Shown: positions 6,418 to 14,900 of the stretch, one piece after another
Numbering within the stretch: position 1 is the first letter of the stretch
Layout of the letters: every line of letters starts with the position of its first letter
Virus record (IMG/VR): IMGVR_UViG_3300047443_000030
Coordinates: 1 to 21,710 of that record
From: a virus
Strand: one strand, 5' to 3'
Length of the DNA stretch: 21,710 nt
Translations under genes and position numbers: made by a program
The notes under the pieces: model-generated
The model's database searches: none
What the model saw: the letters and a program-made list of their open reading frames with translations, nothing else
Told to the model about the DNA's origin: nothing

Positions 6418-7851
6418 ATGTCCAAGACCCTGATTCAGGGCCTCGTCCAGCGGCGTGCCGAGCGCAAGGCCGAGCTCGACCGCATCCTGGAGACGCCCAC
6501 CGCCGAGAAGCGCAATCCCAACGAGGACGAGCAGGCTCGCTTCGACGCCGTCGAGAAGGAGATCCGCGAGATCGACGCGCGGATGGCCGAGCTCGACGAG
6601 CAGCAGAAGCGCGACGACCAGGCCGCCGACATGGCCAAGCGGTACGGCGTCGGCCGTGTCGAGGTCGTCTCCGAGCCGAAGACTTACCACCGGGGCACCA
6701 AGCACAGCTACTTCCTCGACGTGGTCCGCGCCCAGATGGGCCGCGGCGACGGCGACGGCGGCGTGGATGCCGCCCGCGACCGTCTGCAGCGTCACGCGAA
6801 GGAGGTCGACGTCGAGATGCCCCTGCGCGAGAAGCGCCGGGAAGAGCAGGCGGCGAAGGAGCTGCGCGGCATCGACCGGGGCAGCGTGTTCGAGAAGCGC
6901 GTCAACCCCAACCGGACCGACGGGCAGGGCGGTTACTTCGTGCCGCCGCTGTGGCTGGTCGACGAGTACATCGACCTGCCGCGGTTCGGCAGGACGTTCG
7001 CGAACAGCGTCCGTAACCTGACGCTGCCGTCCGGGACCGACTCGGTGAACGTGCCGAAGATCGCCACCGGTACCGCGGTAGGCGTGCAGACCGCGGACGC
7101 TGCGGCGGTCACCAGCCAGGACCTGACGGACACCACAGTCAGCGCCCCGGTGCGGACGATCGCCGGGCAGCAGGACATCGCGATCCAGCTGCTGGACCAG
7201 TCTCCGGTCAGCTTCGACGAGGTCGTCTTCGCCGACCTGATCGCCGACTACAACCAGAAGTTGGACACCCAGTGCCTCAACGGCTCCGGTGCGTCCGGCC
7301 AGCTCAAGGGCGTCCTGAACGTGTCCGGCATCAACGCCGTCACGTACACGGACGCGACGCCGACCCTGCCGGAGACCTACGCGCCCCTCATGCAGGCCCT
7401 GTCCCTGTCGGCGAAGCTGCGCAAGATGATGCCGACCGCGGTGTTCCTCACCCCCAGCCGCTGGTTCTGGATGGCCTCTCAGCTCGACTCGCAGAACAGG
7501 CCGTTTATCCTCCCGGAGACCAATTCTCCGTTCAACCCGCTGGCCCTGCAGACCGGCGGCGACGTCGAGGGCCCCGTCGGGCGCGTGCTCAACTTCCCGC
7601 TGCTGGCCGACGGCAACATCCCCGCGAACCTCGGCGCCGGCACCAACGAGGACCGCATCATCGCGGCCCGCACGAGCGACCTGTTCCTGTGGGAGGGCTC
7701 GATGCGCACCCGTGTCCTGCAGGAAGTGCTGTCCGGCACGCTGCAGGTCCGCCTGCAGGTCTACAACTACGCCGCGTTCATGCCCGACCGGCGCCCGGAG
7801 ACGATCTCGGTCATCTCCGGTACCGGCCTGATCGCCCCGGCCGGTTTCTGA
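6418..7851 (+). CDS. Major capsid protein, HK97 fold, with N-terminal delta domain
   Basis: The shell-forming protein of the icosahedral head. It has 477 residues. Roughly residues 1-75 are a highly charged predicted coiled coil (for example RRAERKAELDRILE and AVEKEIREIDARMAELDEQQ), which matches the scaffold-like delta domain removed by the protease upstream. The mature region probably begins near residues 155-175, around VNPNRTDGQGGYFVPP. It then shows typical HK97-family sequence, including GTAVGVQTADAAAV, TIAGQQDIAIQLLDQSP and LNGSGASGQLKGVLN. The cleavage site is an inference. AAGGGA lies seven bases before the ATG. A strong hairpin follows the stop. Confidence 0.95.
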   Translation: MSKTLIQGLVQRRAERKAELDRILETPTAEKRNPNEDEQARFDAVEKEIREIDARMAELDEQQKRDDQAADMAKRYGVGRVEVVSEPKTYHRGTKHSYFLDVVRAQMGRGDGDGGVDAARDRLQRHAKEVDVEMPLREKRREEQAAKELRGIDRGSVFEKRVNPNRTDGQGGYFVPPLWLVDEYIDLPRFGRTFANSVRNLTLPSGTDSVNVPKIATGTAVGVQTADAAAVTSQDLTDTTVSAPVRTIAGQQDIAIQLLDQSPVSFDEVVFADLIADYNQKLDTQCLNGSGASGQLKGVLNVSGINAVTYTDATPTLPETYAPLMQALSLSAKLRKMMPTAVFLTPSRWFWMASQLDSQNRPFILPETNSPFNPLALQTGGDVEGPVGRVLNFPLLADGNIPANLGAGTNEDRIIAARTSDLFLWEGSMRTRVLQEVLSGTLQVRLQVYNYAAFMPDRRPETISVISGTGLIAPAGF

Positions 7852-7862
7852 TCCCACCTGCT

Positions 7863-7898
7863 CCCCGGGCCGCCGACTGAGGGTGCGGTGGCCCGGGG
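7863..7898 (+). terminator. Terminator-type hairpin after the capsid gene
   Basis: CCCCGGGCCGCC (7863-7874) pairs with GGTGGCCCGGGG (7887-7898): a 12-bp stem with one G-U pair and a 12-base loop, starting 11 bases after the capsid stop. There is no T-tract. It probably acts as a partial terminator, keeping capsid message high relative to the connector and tail genes, or as a 3' mRNA stabiliser. Confidence 0.65.
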
Positions 7899-7922
7899 CC
7901 CTTCCCGAGTGAGGAGTACGCG

Positions 7923-8249
7923 ATGCATGACCGCGTCGCTGAACTGGCTGGGCTCCGGGCGGAGCTGGCCATCTGCGAGAACGGGCCGCGCGAATCGCGG
8001 CGAGACAAGACGGACGAGGTCCAGGCCGAGCTCGACCGCGTCCGCGGCGAGCTGGAGGCCGAGGCCGAGCAGCACGAGGAACGGGCCGAAAAGCTCGCCG
8101 CCGACGGCCAGGACGTCCCCGCCGCGCAGGCCGCCGTCGTCGCGCGGGACATCCGCACGGCGCTGAAGGGCGACGAGCCTGCCGCCGAGTCACCCAAGCG
8201 CGCCGGGAAGCGGACCACCGCGGCGGCGAAGCCTCCCGAGACCCGCTGA
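7923..8249 (+). CDS. Small charged coiled-coil protein, unknown function
   Basis: A 108-residue protein dominated by charged heptad-like helix (about 1-60, for example DKTDEVQAELDRVRGELEAE), followed by an Ala/Lys-rich, probably flexible tail (KRAGKRTTAAAKPPETR). GAGGAG at 7911-7916 lies six bases before the ATG. It is placed between capsid and connector, where actinophages often encode small unknown virion or assembly proteins. I do not recognise a family. A minor head component or assembly helper is possible. Confidence 0.7.
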   Translation: MHDRVAELAGLRAELAICENGPRESRRDKTDEVQAELDRVRGELEAEAEQHEERAEKLAADGQDVPAAQAAVVARDIRTALKGDEPAAESPKRAGKRTTAAAKPPETR

Positions 8250-8263
8250 CGGAAGGGGGCGCC

Positions 8264-9148
8264 ATGCCACTGCTCTACTTCACCGGCCAGGACGTGCAGC
8301 TGTCCGAGACGGTGCTCGACGACACCGGCGCCCCCGTCACCGGTACCCCGGCCGTCGTCCTGACGGTTACCAATCCGCTCGGCGCCATCACCACTCCGGC
8401 CACGACGGCGACGGGCGGCGGCCAGTACATCGCTGCCGTGCCCGCGGTCGCCCAGCCTGGTATTTGGCGCTACCGGTGGACCGCCACCGGGACGGGCGTC
8501 GGATACGCATCCGAGGGTCAGTTCCAGGTGCGACCGCTCGGCGTCGAGCAGGTCGTCGACCTCGCCTCGGTCAAGGCCCACCTGAACATCCCCGCCTCCG
8601 ACACGTCGCAGGATGCGGAGCTGCAGGGCTTCATCCTCGCCGCTGGGGACCTGGCCCGGGATGTCGTCGGTCCGCTGCTGCCTGAGCAGCACACCGAGTG
8701 GCACAACGGCGGCTCACCGACCATCACCCTGGACTGGCTGCCAGTGGCCTCGGTCCTGTCGGTCACCGAGTACGTGTCGGCGTCCACGTGGGTGCTCACC
8801 GAGCAGCCGCTGGGGACCTCGACGGACGCCTATGGCTACACCGTCGACCTGGACCGAGGGCAGATCACCCGGCGGGCCACCGGCGGCGCCGTGTCCTTCC
8901 CGAGGGGCGTCAAGAACGTGAAGGCCGTCTACACCGCAGGGCGCGGGGGCGCCATCCCGTGGACGGTACGGCTCGGCGCGCTGGAGCTCATCCGCCACCT
9001 GTTCCAGCTCACCCAGCAGGGCGGCCGGCCACGTTTCGGCGGCGCCGCCCTCGACGGCGAGTCGATGGGCGTACCGACCGGGTTCGCCCTGCCGCAGCGC
9101 GTGCTCGAGCTGTGGCAGCCCTTCAAGCGGCCTCCGGGGATCGCATGA
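8264..9148 (+). CDS. Head-tail connector (gp6-like) with N-terminal Ig-like domain
   Basis: This protein of 294 residues appears to have two parts. Residues about 1-88 look like a beta-sandwich of Ig-like type (repeating strands such as VVLTVTNPLGA and PGIWRYRWTATGTGV). From about 95, VDLASVKAHLNIPASDTSQDAELQGFILAAGDLARDVVG matches the helical start of HK97 gp6-like adaptors that dock under the portal. The C-terminal part, with PWTVRLGALELIRHLFQ, continues that fold. GGAAGGGGG lies just before the ATG. It overlaps the next gene by ATGA. The adaptor call fits both sequence and position; the Ig-like call rests on strand pattern. Confidence 0.75.
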   Translation: MPLLYFTGQDVQLSETVLDDTGAPVTGTPAVVLTVTNPLGAITTPATTATGGGQYIAAVPAVAQPGIWRYRWTATGTGVGYASEGQFQVRPLGVEQVVDLASVKAHLNIPASDTSQDAELQGFILAAGDLARDVVGPLLPEQHTEWHNGGSPTITLDWLPVASVLSVTEYVSASTWVLTEQPLGTSTDAYGYTVDLDRGQITRRATGGAVSFPRGVKNVKAVYTAGRGGAIPWTVRLGALELIRHLFQLTQQGGRPRFGGAALDGESMGVPTGFALPQRVLELWQPFKRPPGIA

Positions 9149-9612
9149 CCACGCCCATCGGGGACATTCCCGCCTCGTCCATCCCCGCCGCCCGTACCTG
9201 GATCCTCGAAGGCGTACAGGCCCAGCTCGCCCTCGACAAGGGCGTCCTGGTGTGTCTGGACGAGCCGGGTACCTACCAGCCCGACGAGATCATCAACATC
9301 GGCGACGTGCACCAGCAGTACAACCCCGAGAACGTCGTCGGCAGCGGCGGGCCGTACTGGCTGCGCGAGGACTACACGATCACGGTGACCGTCGACGTGT
9401 TCCGCGGCGGCGACGACCCCGCCGCGGTGTTCGCCCGCGCCCGCCAGCTCGCCGACCTGGTCGTGGCCGTTGTCCGCTCCGATCCGTCGCTCGGCGGGGC
9501 GGTCGACCGCGGCAAGCCCGGCATGGTGCAGCACACCTCCGGCTGGGCCGAGGACCACAAGGGCCGCCAGTGCGTCATCGAGATCGGCATCGACTGCCTC
9601 AAGACCCTGTGA
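9145..9612 (+). CDS. Probable tail terminator / tail completion protein
   Basis: A 155-residue protein with alternating strands and helices: an N-terminal helix (AARTWILEGVQAQLALDKGV), a central WLREDYTITVTVDVFRGGDD and the helix VFARARQLADLVVAVVRSDP, ending in a strand (RQCVIEIGIDCLK). Length, pattern and position between connector and tube protein fit proteins that cap the tail tube and join it to the head. I cannot exclude a head-closure role. It starts by ATGA overlap with the connector and is followed immediately by the 59-residue gene. Confidence 0.55.
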   Translation: MTTPIGDIPASSIPAARTWILEGVQAQLALDKGVLVCLDEPGTYQPDEIINIGDVHQQYNPENVVGSGGPYWLREDYTITVTVDVFRGGDDPAAVFARARQLADLVVAVVRSDPSLGGAVDRGKPGMVQHTSGWAEDHKGRQCVIEIGIDCLKTL

Positions 9613-9620
9613 GGGGAACC

Positions 9621-9800
9621 GTGCAGCTCACTTACACCGGCGACGAAGGCCGGTATTACCCCACGCTCGGCCTGGCCCCTCAGCCCGGCGAGACCTACGA
9701 CCTGCCCGGCGATCCGGGCGACGGCTGCTGGGACGCCGCAAAGAACCAGGCGAAGAAGGCCGGCCGGGCGCCGGAGAAGGAGCAGGGTAGCGATGCCTAA
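9621..9800 (+). CDS. Small conserved-looking phage protein, unknown function
   Basis: A 59-residue protein beginning QLTYTGDEGRYYPTLGLAPQ, with a Pro/Gly/Asp-rich middle and a Lys-rich end. GAGGGG (9611-9616) sits four bases before the GTG start and overlaps the previous stop region. Its last eight bases overlap the tail tube gene. Many actinophages have a short protein with a similar 'YTG...YP' start just before the tube gene. No function can be assigned. Confidence 0.65.
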   Translation: MQLTYTGDEGRYYPTLGLAPQPGETYDLPGDPGDGCWDAAKNQAKKAGRAPEKEQGSDA

Positions 9801-10755
9801 GCCGTCCCATCTCGCAGTGCTCGGCGTGGCCAAGGAGGTCACGCCCGGCACTCCGGTCGCCGCCACCAAGTGGGTGCCGTACAAGACGTTGACGCCGAAG
9901 GACGACGTCAACTTGATCGAGGACAACGGGCAGCGCGGTGCGCCCGTGGACAACTTCGGCCAGTACGCGGGGCAGAAGGGCGCCGAGCTGGACCTCGGCG
10001 GCGACGTGTTCGCCGACACCATCGGCTGGCTGCTCGCGAGCGTGCTGCCCGACCTCGTCACGACCGGCGCGTCCGCCCCGTTCTCGCACGTCTTCTCCAC
10101 GCTGTGCACGGGAGACACCCAGCCCACCCCGCAGACCTGGACCATCTTCGACCCGCTCGGGACGTGGCAGTACCCGGGCGCCCAGTTCAGCGAGCTCGGC
10201 TTCAAGTGGAACGCCGACGGCCTGTTCGAGTGGTCCGCGAAGGCCCAGACGTGGCCGTATGCGACGACGACCACGCCCACGCCGTCGTTCACCGCGGTGG
10301 CCCCGGTCGCGAACTGGAACATCACCTGCAAGCTCGCGAACGTCGCTACGTTCGTCCAGGACGGCGAGCTGACGATCAAGCGGAACATGACCGTGATCCG
10401 CGGTTCGGCCGGCACTCAGAACCCGTACCGGATCTGGACCGGTGACGTGTCCGTCGAGGGCAAGCTCACTCTCGTCATGGAGGACAGCGCCCAGCGCACG
10501 ATCTTCCAGGCCGGGACGGCGCAGGCCTTTGACGTCCTGTACTCGCAGGGCGCCGGCGCGGCTCTGAACGGCCTCACGCTGCACTGTTCGCAGGTCGCCT
10601 ACACCGAGGGCACGCCGTCCTACGGCAAGGAGTACATCGAGCTCCCCGTCACCTTCAAGGCGATCGGCAATGTGACGGACGTCGGCGCGTCGGGCGGCTA
10701 CAGCCCGATCAAGGCGACGCTGCAGAACGCGGTCGCGGCGAACACCTACAAGTAG
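9793..10755 (+). CDS. Major tail (tube) protein
   Basis: Polymerises into the tail tube around the tape measure. The 320-residue product is beta-rich and opens with SHLAVLGVAKEVTPGTPVAA, the common start of this tube-protein family, in which 'G.E.TPGTPVAA' is recurrent. It has many Thr/Gly-rich strands and ends in a probable short flexible tail. Position fits: immediately before the tail-assembly chaperones and tape measure. Its start is inside the end of the preceding small gene, with GAAGGAG about ten bases upstream. No additional Ig-like decoration is obvious. Confidence 0.85.
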   Translation: MPKPSHLAVLGVAKEVTPGTPVAATKWVPYKTLTPKDDVNLIEDNGQRGAPVDNFGQYAGQKGAELDLGGDVFADTIGWLLASVLPDLVTTGASAPFSHVFSTLCTGDTQPTPQTWTIFDPLGTWQYPGAQFSELGFKWNADGLFEWSAKAQTWPYATTTTPTPSFTAVAPVANWNITCKLANVATFVQDGELTIKRNMTVIRGSAGTQNPYRIWTGDVSVEGKLTLVMEDSAQRTIFQAGTAQAFDVLYSQGAGAALNGLTLHCSQVAYTEGTPSYGKEYIELPVTFKAIGNVTDVGASGGYSPIKATLQNAVAANTYK

Positions 10756-10770
10756 AAAGATCACACCCTC

Positions 10771-11223
10771 ATGAGCATCACTCACCACCCGCTGCCCGAC
10801 GGGGGCTGGGCCGACCTGCGCGACCCTGCCGACGTCTCCGAGCGTCTGCGCCGTCCGGTGCGGGCCATTCAGATGCGCCTGGCCCAGAACCCTGCCTTCT
10901 CCGAGGTCGTCGCCGACGCCAAGAAGAAGGGCGTCCAGGCGATGGACGACATCGACGAGGCGAAGGCTGTGGAGATGGCCACGGTCATGGGCGAGGACGC
11001 CATCACGCTGATGGACGACCTCAACGACCGGCTCATCGTCTCCCGCGTAGCGGGCTGGTCGTATGAGGCCGAGGTCACCATCGACGCTCTGCAGGACCTC
11101 CCCGGGGGTGCCTACGACGAGCTGAAGAAGCTGTGCGCCGAGGGGGCCCTGTCGTCCGGTCCCGACTTCTCGCCGTCCACCGAGGCGGACAGCCCTACCG
11201 AGCCCTCTACCGCCTCCGTGTAG
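10771..11223 (+). CDS. Tail assembly chaperone (G-type)
   Basis: A 150-residue, mostly helical protein in the position of lambda gpG, between tube and tape measure. Such chaperones bind the tape measure during tail assembly and are absent from the virion. Features are a start with PDGGWADLRDPADVSERLRR, the helical stretch MEMATVMGEDAITL-like (residues 70-85) and an acidic Ser/Pro/Thr-rich tail. The ribosome binding site is weak (GAAAG). A second frame (-1) is open from 11067 through this gene's end and continues to 11420, the usual sign of a programmed frameshift making the longer GT-type protein. Confidence 0.8.
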   Translation: MSITHHPLPDGGWADLRDPADVSERLRRPVRAIQMRLAQNPAFSEVVADAKKKGVQAMDDIDEAKAVEMATVMGEDAITLMDDLNDRLIVSRVAGWSYEAEVTIDALQDLPGGAYDELKKLCAEGALSSGPDFSPSTEADSPTEPSTASV

Positions 11224-11420
11224 CGCTAGAGGGGAAGTTCGACTACTCGGCCCACGAGCTGCCAGCGGCGGCGTACCGGGACTGGCTGCTGTGCCAGGTG
11301 GTGGGGCCGCCGAACACGTGGATGGATCTCCCGTCCGAGCGCCTCGACTGGATCCTCGCCGTGGATGGCGCGGTGGAGAAGGCGAAAGCCAACGTGCAGG
11401 AGGAGGCATCCCGTGGCTGA
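11133..11420 (+). CDS. Tail assembly chaperone extension (T-type, by -1 frameshift)
   Basis: Open frame in the -1 register of the preceding chaperone gene. The recognisable part begins near 11178 (GQPYRALYRLRVALEGKFDY) and continues with YRDWLLCQVVGPPNTWMDLP and SERLDWILAVDGAVEKAKA, a helical domain resembling the T part of actinophage chaperones. No ribosome binding site precedes a start codon in this frame; the GTG at 11133 is only the first formal start. Translation is therefore expected as a fusion from 10771. The best slip site by eye is GGGGGCC (11142-11148), where the P-site GGG can re-pair one base back but the A-site codon cannot. The exact site is uncertain. Confidence 0.75.
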   Translation: MRRGGPVVRSRLLAVHRGGQPYRALYRLRVALEGKFDYSAHELPAAAYRDWLLCQVVGPPNTWMDLPSERLDWILAVDGAVEKAKANVQEEASRG

Positions 11421-11889
11421 CGGCATCACCGTGGTCGTGCGCGGCACCAAGGAAGTACGCGCTGCGCTGGTCCGCATGGACCGGCAGATCGACGTCGCCA
11501 CGGTCCGCGCGCTGAAAGCGACGCAGGCCCTGGCGAAGAAGTCCATCCGCTCGGGGATGCGGGGGCGGCCGCGGTGGGACCACCGCGGCAAGTCCGCCCG
11601 CACCGGGCCCACCGTGAACCTGCGGCTGTCCCCGCACCACGTGTCCAAGGGCGGCGGCCCGGGACGGCTGACGGGCAAGCTCACGCGCGGCGTGGGCGGC
11701 GTCCGCAGGCCCAAGCCGCTGCCTGGCGGCGGCTTCCAGGGCGGCGTGGGCGTCGGCGGCGGCGTCCGCAACCTCTACAAGAAGCGCCAGGAAGCGAAAT
11801 ACCCCTACGTCCGGCCCGGGATCCGCAAGGCCGAACCGAAGATGGCCGCCGTCTGGCAACTCCACTGGGAACGCGCCACCCGCGTCTGA
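11413..11889 (+). CDS. HK97 gp10-like / tail-completion-type protein
   Basis: A 158-residue strongly basic protein: ADGITVVVRGTKEVRAALVR at the start, an amphipathic helix (TVRALKATQALAKKSIRSG), a Gly/Arg/Lys-rich centre that may be a flexible loop, and YPYVRPGIRKAEPKMAAVWQ near the end. The layout (G-strand, helix, long loop, 'RP.l..a' ending) resembles the HK97 gp10-like family of neck/tail-completion proteins. AGGAGG (11401-11406) lies six bases before the GTG, and the start overlaps the end of the chaperone extension. Its place after the chaperones, rather than before the tube gene as in HK97, is notable. The family call is moderate. Confidence 0.6.
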   Translation: MADGITVVVRGTKEVRAALVRMDRQIDVATVRALKATQALAKKSIRSGMRGRPRWDHRGKSARTGPTVNLRLSPHHVSKGGGPGRLTGKLTRGVGGVRRPKPLPGGGFQGGVGVGGGVRNLYKKRQEAKYPYVRPGIRKAEPKMAAVWQLHWERATRV

Positions 11890-11926
11890 CAACTCCACAG
11901 CGAGAACCCGAGGGGGGTGACCTCCC

Positions 11927-14900
11927 TTGGGTGCACTGCCTCCGGTCTTCATCGAGTTCCTGGGCCACAACAAGGGTGTCAAGACCGCGATCAAGGGCGT
12001 CGAGACCGAGATGGCGACCGCGGACGCCGCCGGGGCCGGAGCGTTCAAGCGCACCGGGATGATGGCGAAGGCCGCCGTCGTCGGCATCGGCATCGCGGCC
12101 GCCGGGGTGGCCGTCCACACGGTCAAGATGGCCGGCGACTTCCAGGTCCAGATGACCCGCGTCCGAACGGGCGCCGGTGAGGCCGCGAAGAACATGGGCA
12201 TGGTCGGGCAGGGCGTGCTGTCCATGGCCGGGCAGGTCGGGCAGTCCACGGACGAGCTCACCAAGGGCCTGTACATGACGGAGTCCGCGGGCTACCACGG
12301 CGCGGACGCCCTGAAGGTCCTGAAGACCGCGGCCATGGGCGCCAAGGTGGGCGCCGCCGACCTCAATACGACCACCGACGCGGCCACGACCGCTATGAAC
12401 GCCTACAAGACGGGGGCGGGCGGCGTCACCGAGGTGATGAACGCCCTGATCGCCACGGAGGCGGAGGGCAAGACCAACCTCGAGGCCCTCGCAGGGTCGA
12501 TGTCGTCCATCCTGCCGGTGGCCGCCGCCGCGCACGTGCGCCTCAACGAGGTGCTCGGCGCGATGGCGACGATGACCGCGCAGGGCACCCCGGCAGCCGT
12601 CGCCGCAACGTATCTGCGCCAGACGATCGGCCAGTTGTCCAACCCGTCCGGCAAGGCCGCGCGGGAGATGACGGACCTCGGTCTGTCCGCGGTGAAGGTG
12701 GGCCAGAACCTCGGCAAGAAGGGCCTCGCCTCAACTCTGACGATGCTGACGGACGCCATCCAGAAGAAGATGGGACCCGCCGGGACTGTCCTCATCCAGC
12801 ACCTGCAGAAGGCCGCGAAGAACACCACTGCCTTCCAGAAGGAGTTGGCGAACCTCTCGCCCTCGCAGCAGACCTACGTCGGGGCCCTGGCAACGATGGT
12901 CGGCGGCACCAAGTCGATGCAGGCCGCGCTGCAGCTGACCGGCCCGCACATGAAGGACTTCATCAAGAACACCGAGGGCATCGACGAGCACGTCAAGGCC
13001 GGTGGCAAGAGCGTCGAGGGCTGGAGCGACGTCCAGAAGAACTTCAACCAGAAGATGGCCGAGGCCAAAGCCTCGATGCAGTCGCTGGGCATCCAGATCG
13101 GCCAGGCGCTGCTGCCGACCGCCCAGAAGATGATCCGCGTCTTCTCGCAGATCGTCTCCTGGATGTCGCGGCACCAGCAGGTCGCGAAGGCCCTGGCGAT
13201 CGTCATCGGCGTCGCCCTGGTCGCCGCGGTGGTCACCCTGACCGCGGCCCTGTGGAATGCCGCGGCCGCCGCCTGGGCGACCGGCATTCCCGAAGTCATC
13301 CTGGCAGTGGTGGCGCTGATCGCCGCGATCGTCCTGCTGGTCATGCACTGGCTGCAGGTCTGGGGTGCGATCAGACAGGTCGGCGAGGCGGTGGCCCACG
13401 CGGTCGTCAGCGCCTGGGACTGGGTGCGCGACGGCACGGTGAGCATCTGGCACTCGATCACCGACCACGTGAAGAGCGCCTGGAACTCCGTCAGTTCATG
13501 GATCGCGACGGCCTGGCACACGGTGACGGACCCGATCGTGCGCGGCTGGCACTGGCTGCAGCAGGCCACCGTGACCGTGTGGAACGCGATCACGGGATTC
13601 TTCAAACGGTGGTGGCCGCTGCTGCTGGTGATCTTCGCTTTCCCGATCGCCCTGCTGATCGCGATCTGGAATCACTTCCACACCCAGATCACATCCGTCG
13701 CGAAAGCCGCCTGGAACGGCATCCTCGGGTTTCTGCGCGGTACCTGGAACGTCATCAAGTCGACGGCGTCCGTCGTCTGGTCCGTGATCATGGCCGTGAT
13801 CGTCGCGCCCATGGTCGGAACCTGGCACTTCCTGCAGTCCATTTGGGGCACCATCTCCGGCTGGCTGAGTTCCGCATGGGGTGGGATCCGGGGTACGGCC
13901 TCGTCCTGGTGGGCGGCGATCAAGGGCGCCATGACGGGCCCCGTCACCGGGGCCTGGCACGTCATCAGCAGCACCATGAGCCGGGTCAAGGACGCGATCT
14001 CGAGCAAGCTGTCCGCGGCCTGGACCACCGCGAAAGGCTGGGGCAGCAAGTTCTTGTCGGTGGGCCACGACATCGTGATGGGCATTGTCACCGGCGTGAA
14101 GAACGCCGGCGGCGCTCTGTTCAGCTCGCTGAAGTCCCTCGCGGGCGACGCGCTGGACTCGGCCAAGAGCTTCCTGGGCATCAACAGCCCGTCCAAGGTC
14201 TTCGCCGACCACGTGGGTATGGGCATCCCCGAGGGCATCGCCAAGGGCGTTAACGATCACGCGCACTTGGCTCACGATGCCGTGCGCAACGTCGCCCAGG
14301 GCATGGTGAGCACCGCCACCGAGGCCCTGGAGATCAACAGCCCCTCGAGGAAGTTCGCCGCGATCGGCGCCTACGTGAACGCCGGCCTGGTGCAAGGCCT
14401 GACCGGCTCGACGGCCCGCGTAAAGTCCGCAGTGAACCGGATCTCGGGGATGCTCTACCGCGAGTTCGGCAGCTCCGGGCACAAGCACCTGCAGAACCTG
14501 GTCCGCAAGGACGGCGCCGCGCTGGTCAAGCTGGCCAACCAGCGCGACCGGATCGCGGTCCGGCTCAAGGCGGCGAACAAGAACCTCGCCGACCTGCAGA
14601 AGGCATGGAAGAAGACCCGGGACGACGTCGCCTCGAGCGTCCTGCAGAACGTCTCCGTCGTCACTGCCCTGCCGGAGGGCTCCGTCGAGCTCACCAGCCA
14701 GGACGTGGTGGCGAACATGCGCGAGCAGGTCGCCAAGGCGAAGAAGTTCGCCGCGGACCTGGTGGCCCTGCGCAAGAAGGGGCTGCGGGCCGACCTGGTC
14801 CAGCAGATCGCCGACTCGGGGGTCGACCAGGGCGGCGCCACCGCGGCCGCGCTCGCGGGCGGGAATAGCTCGCAGATCGCCGAGATCAACAAATTGCAGG

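Noticed and set aside
5407-8265. 952-residue open frame on the minus strand
   Set aside because: It lies antisense to the portal end, protease, capsid and coiled-coil genes. Its sequence is Arg/Gly/Ala/His-rich and low in complexity, as expected for a shadow frame in high-GC DNA.
9628-12276. 882-residue open frame on the minus strand
   Set aside because: Antisense to the tube, chaperone, gp10-like and tape measure genes; no domain or ribosome binding site; composition typical of a shadow.
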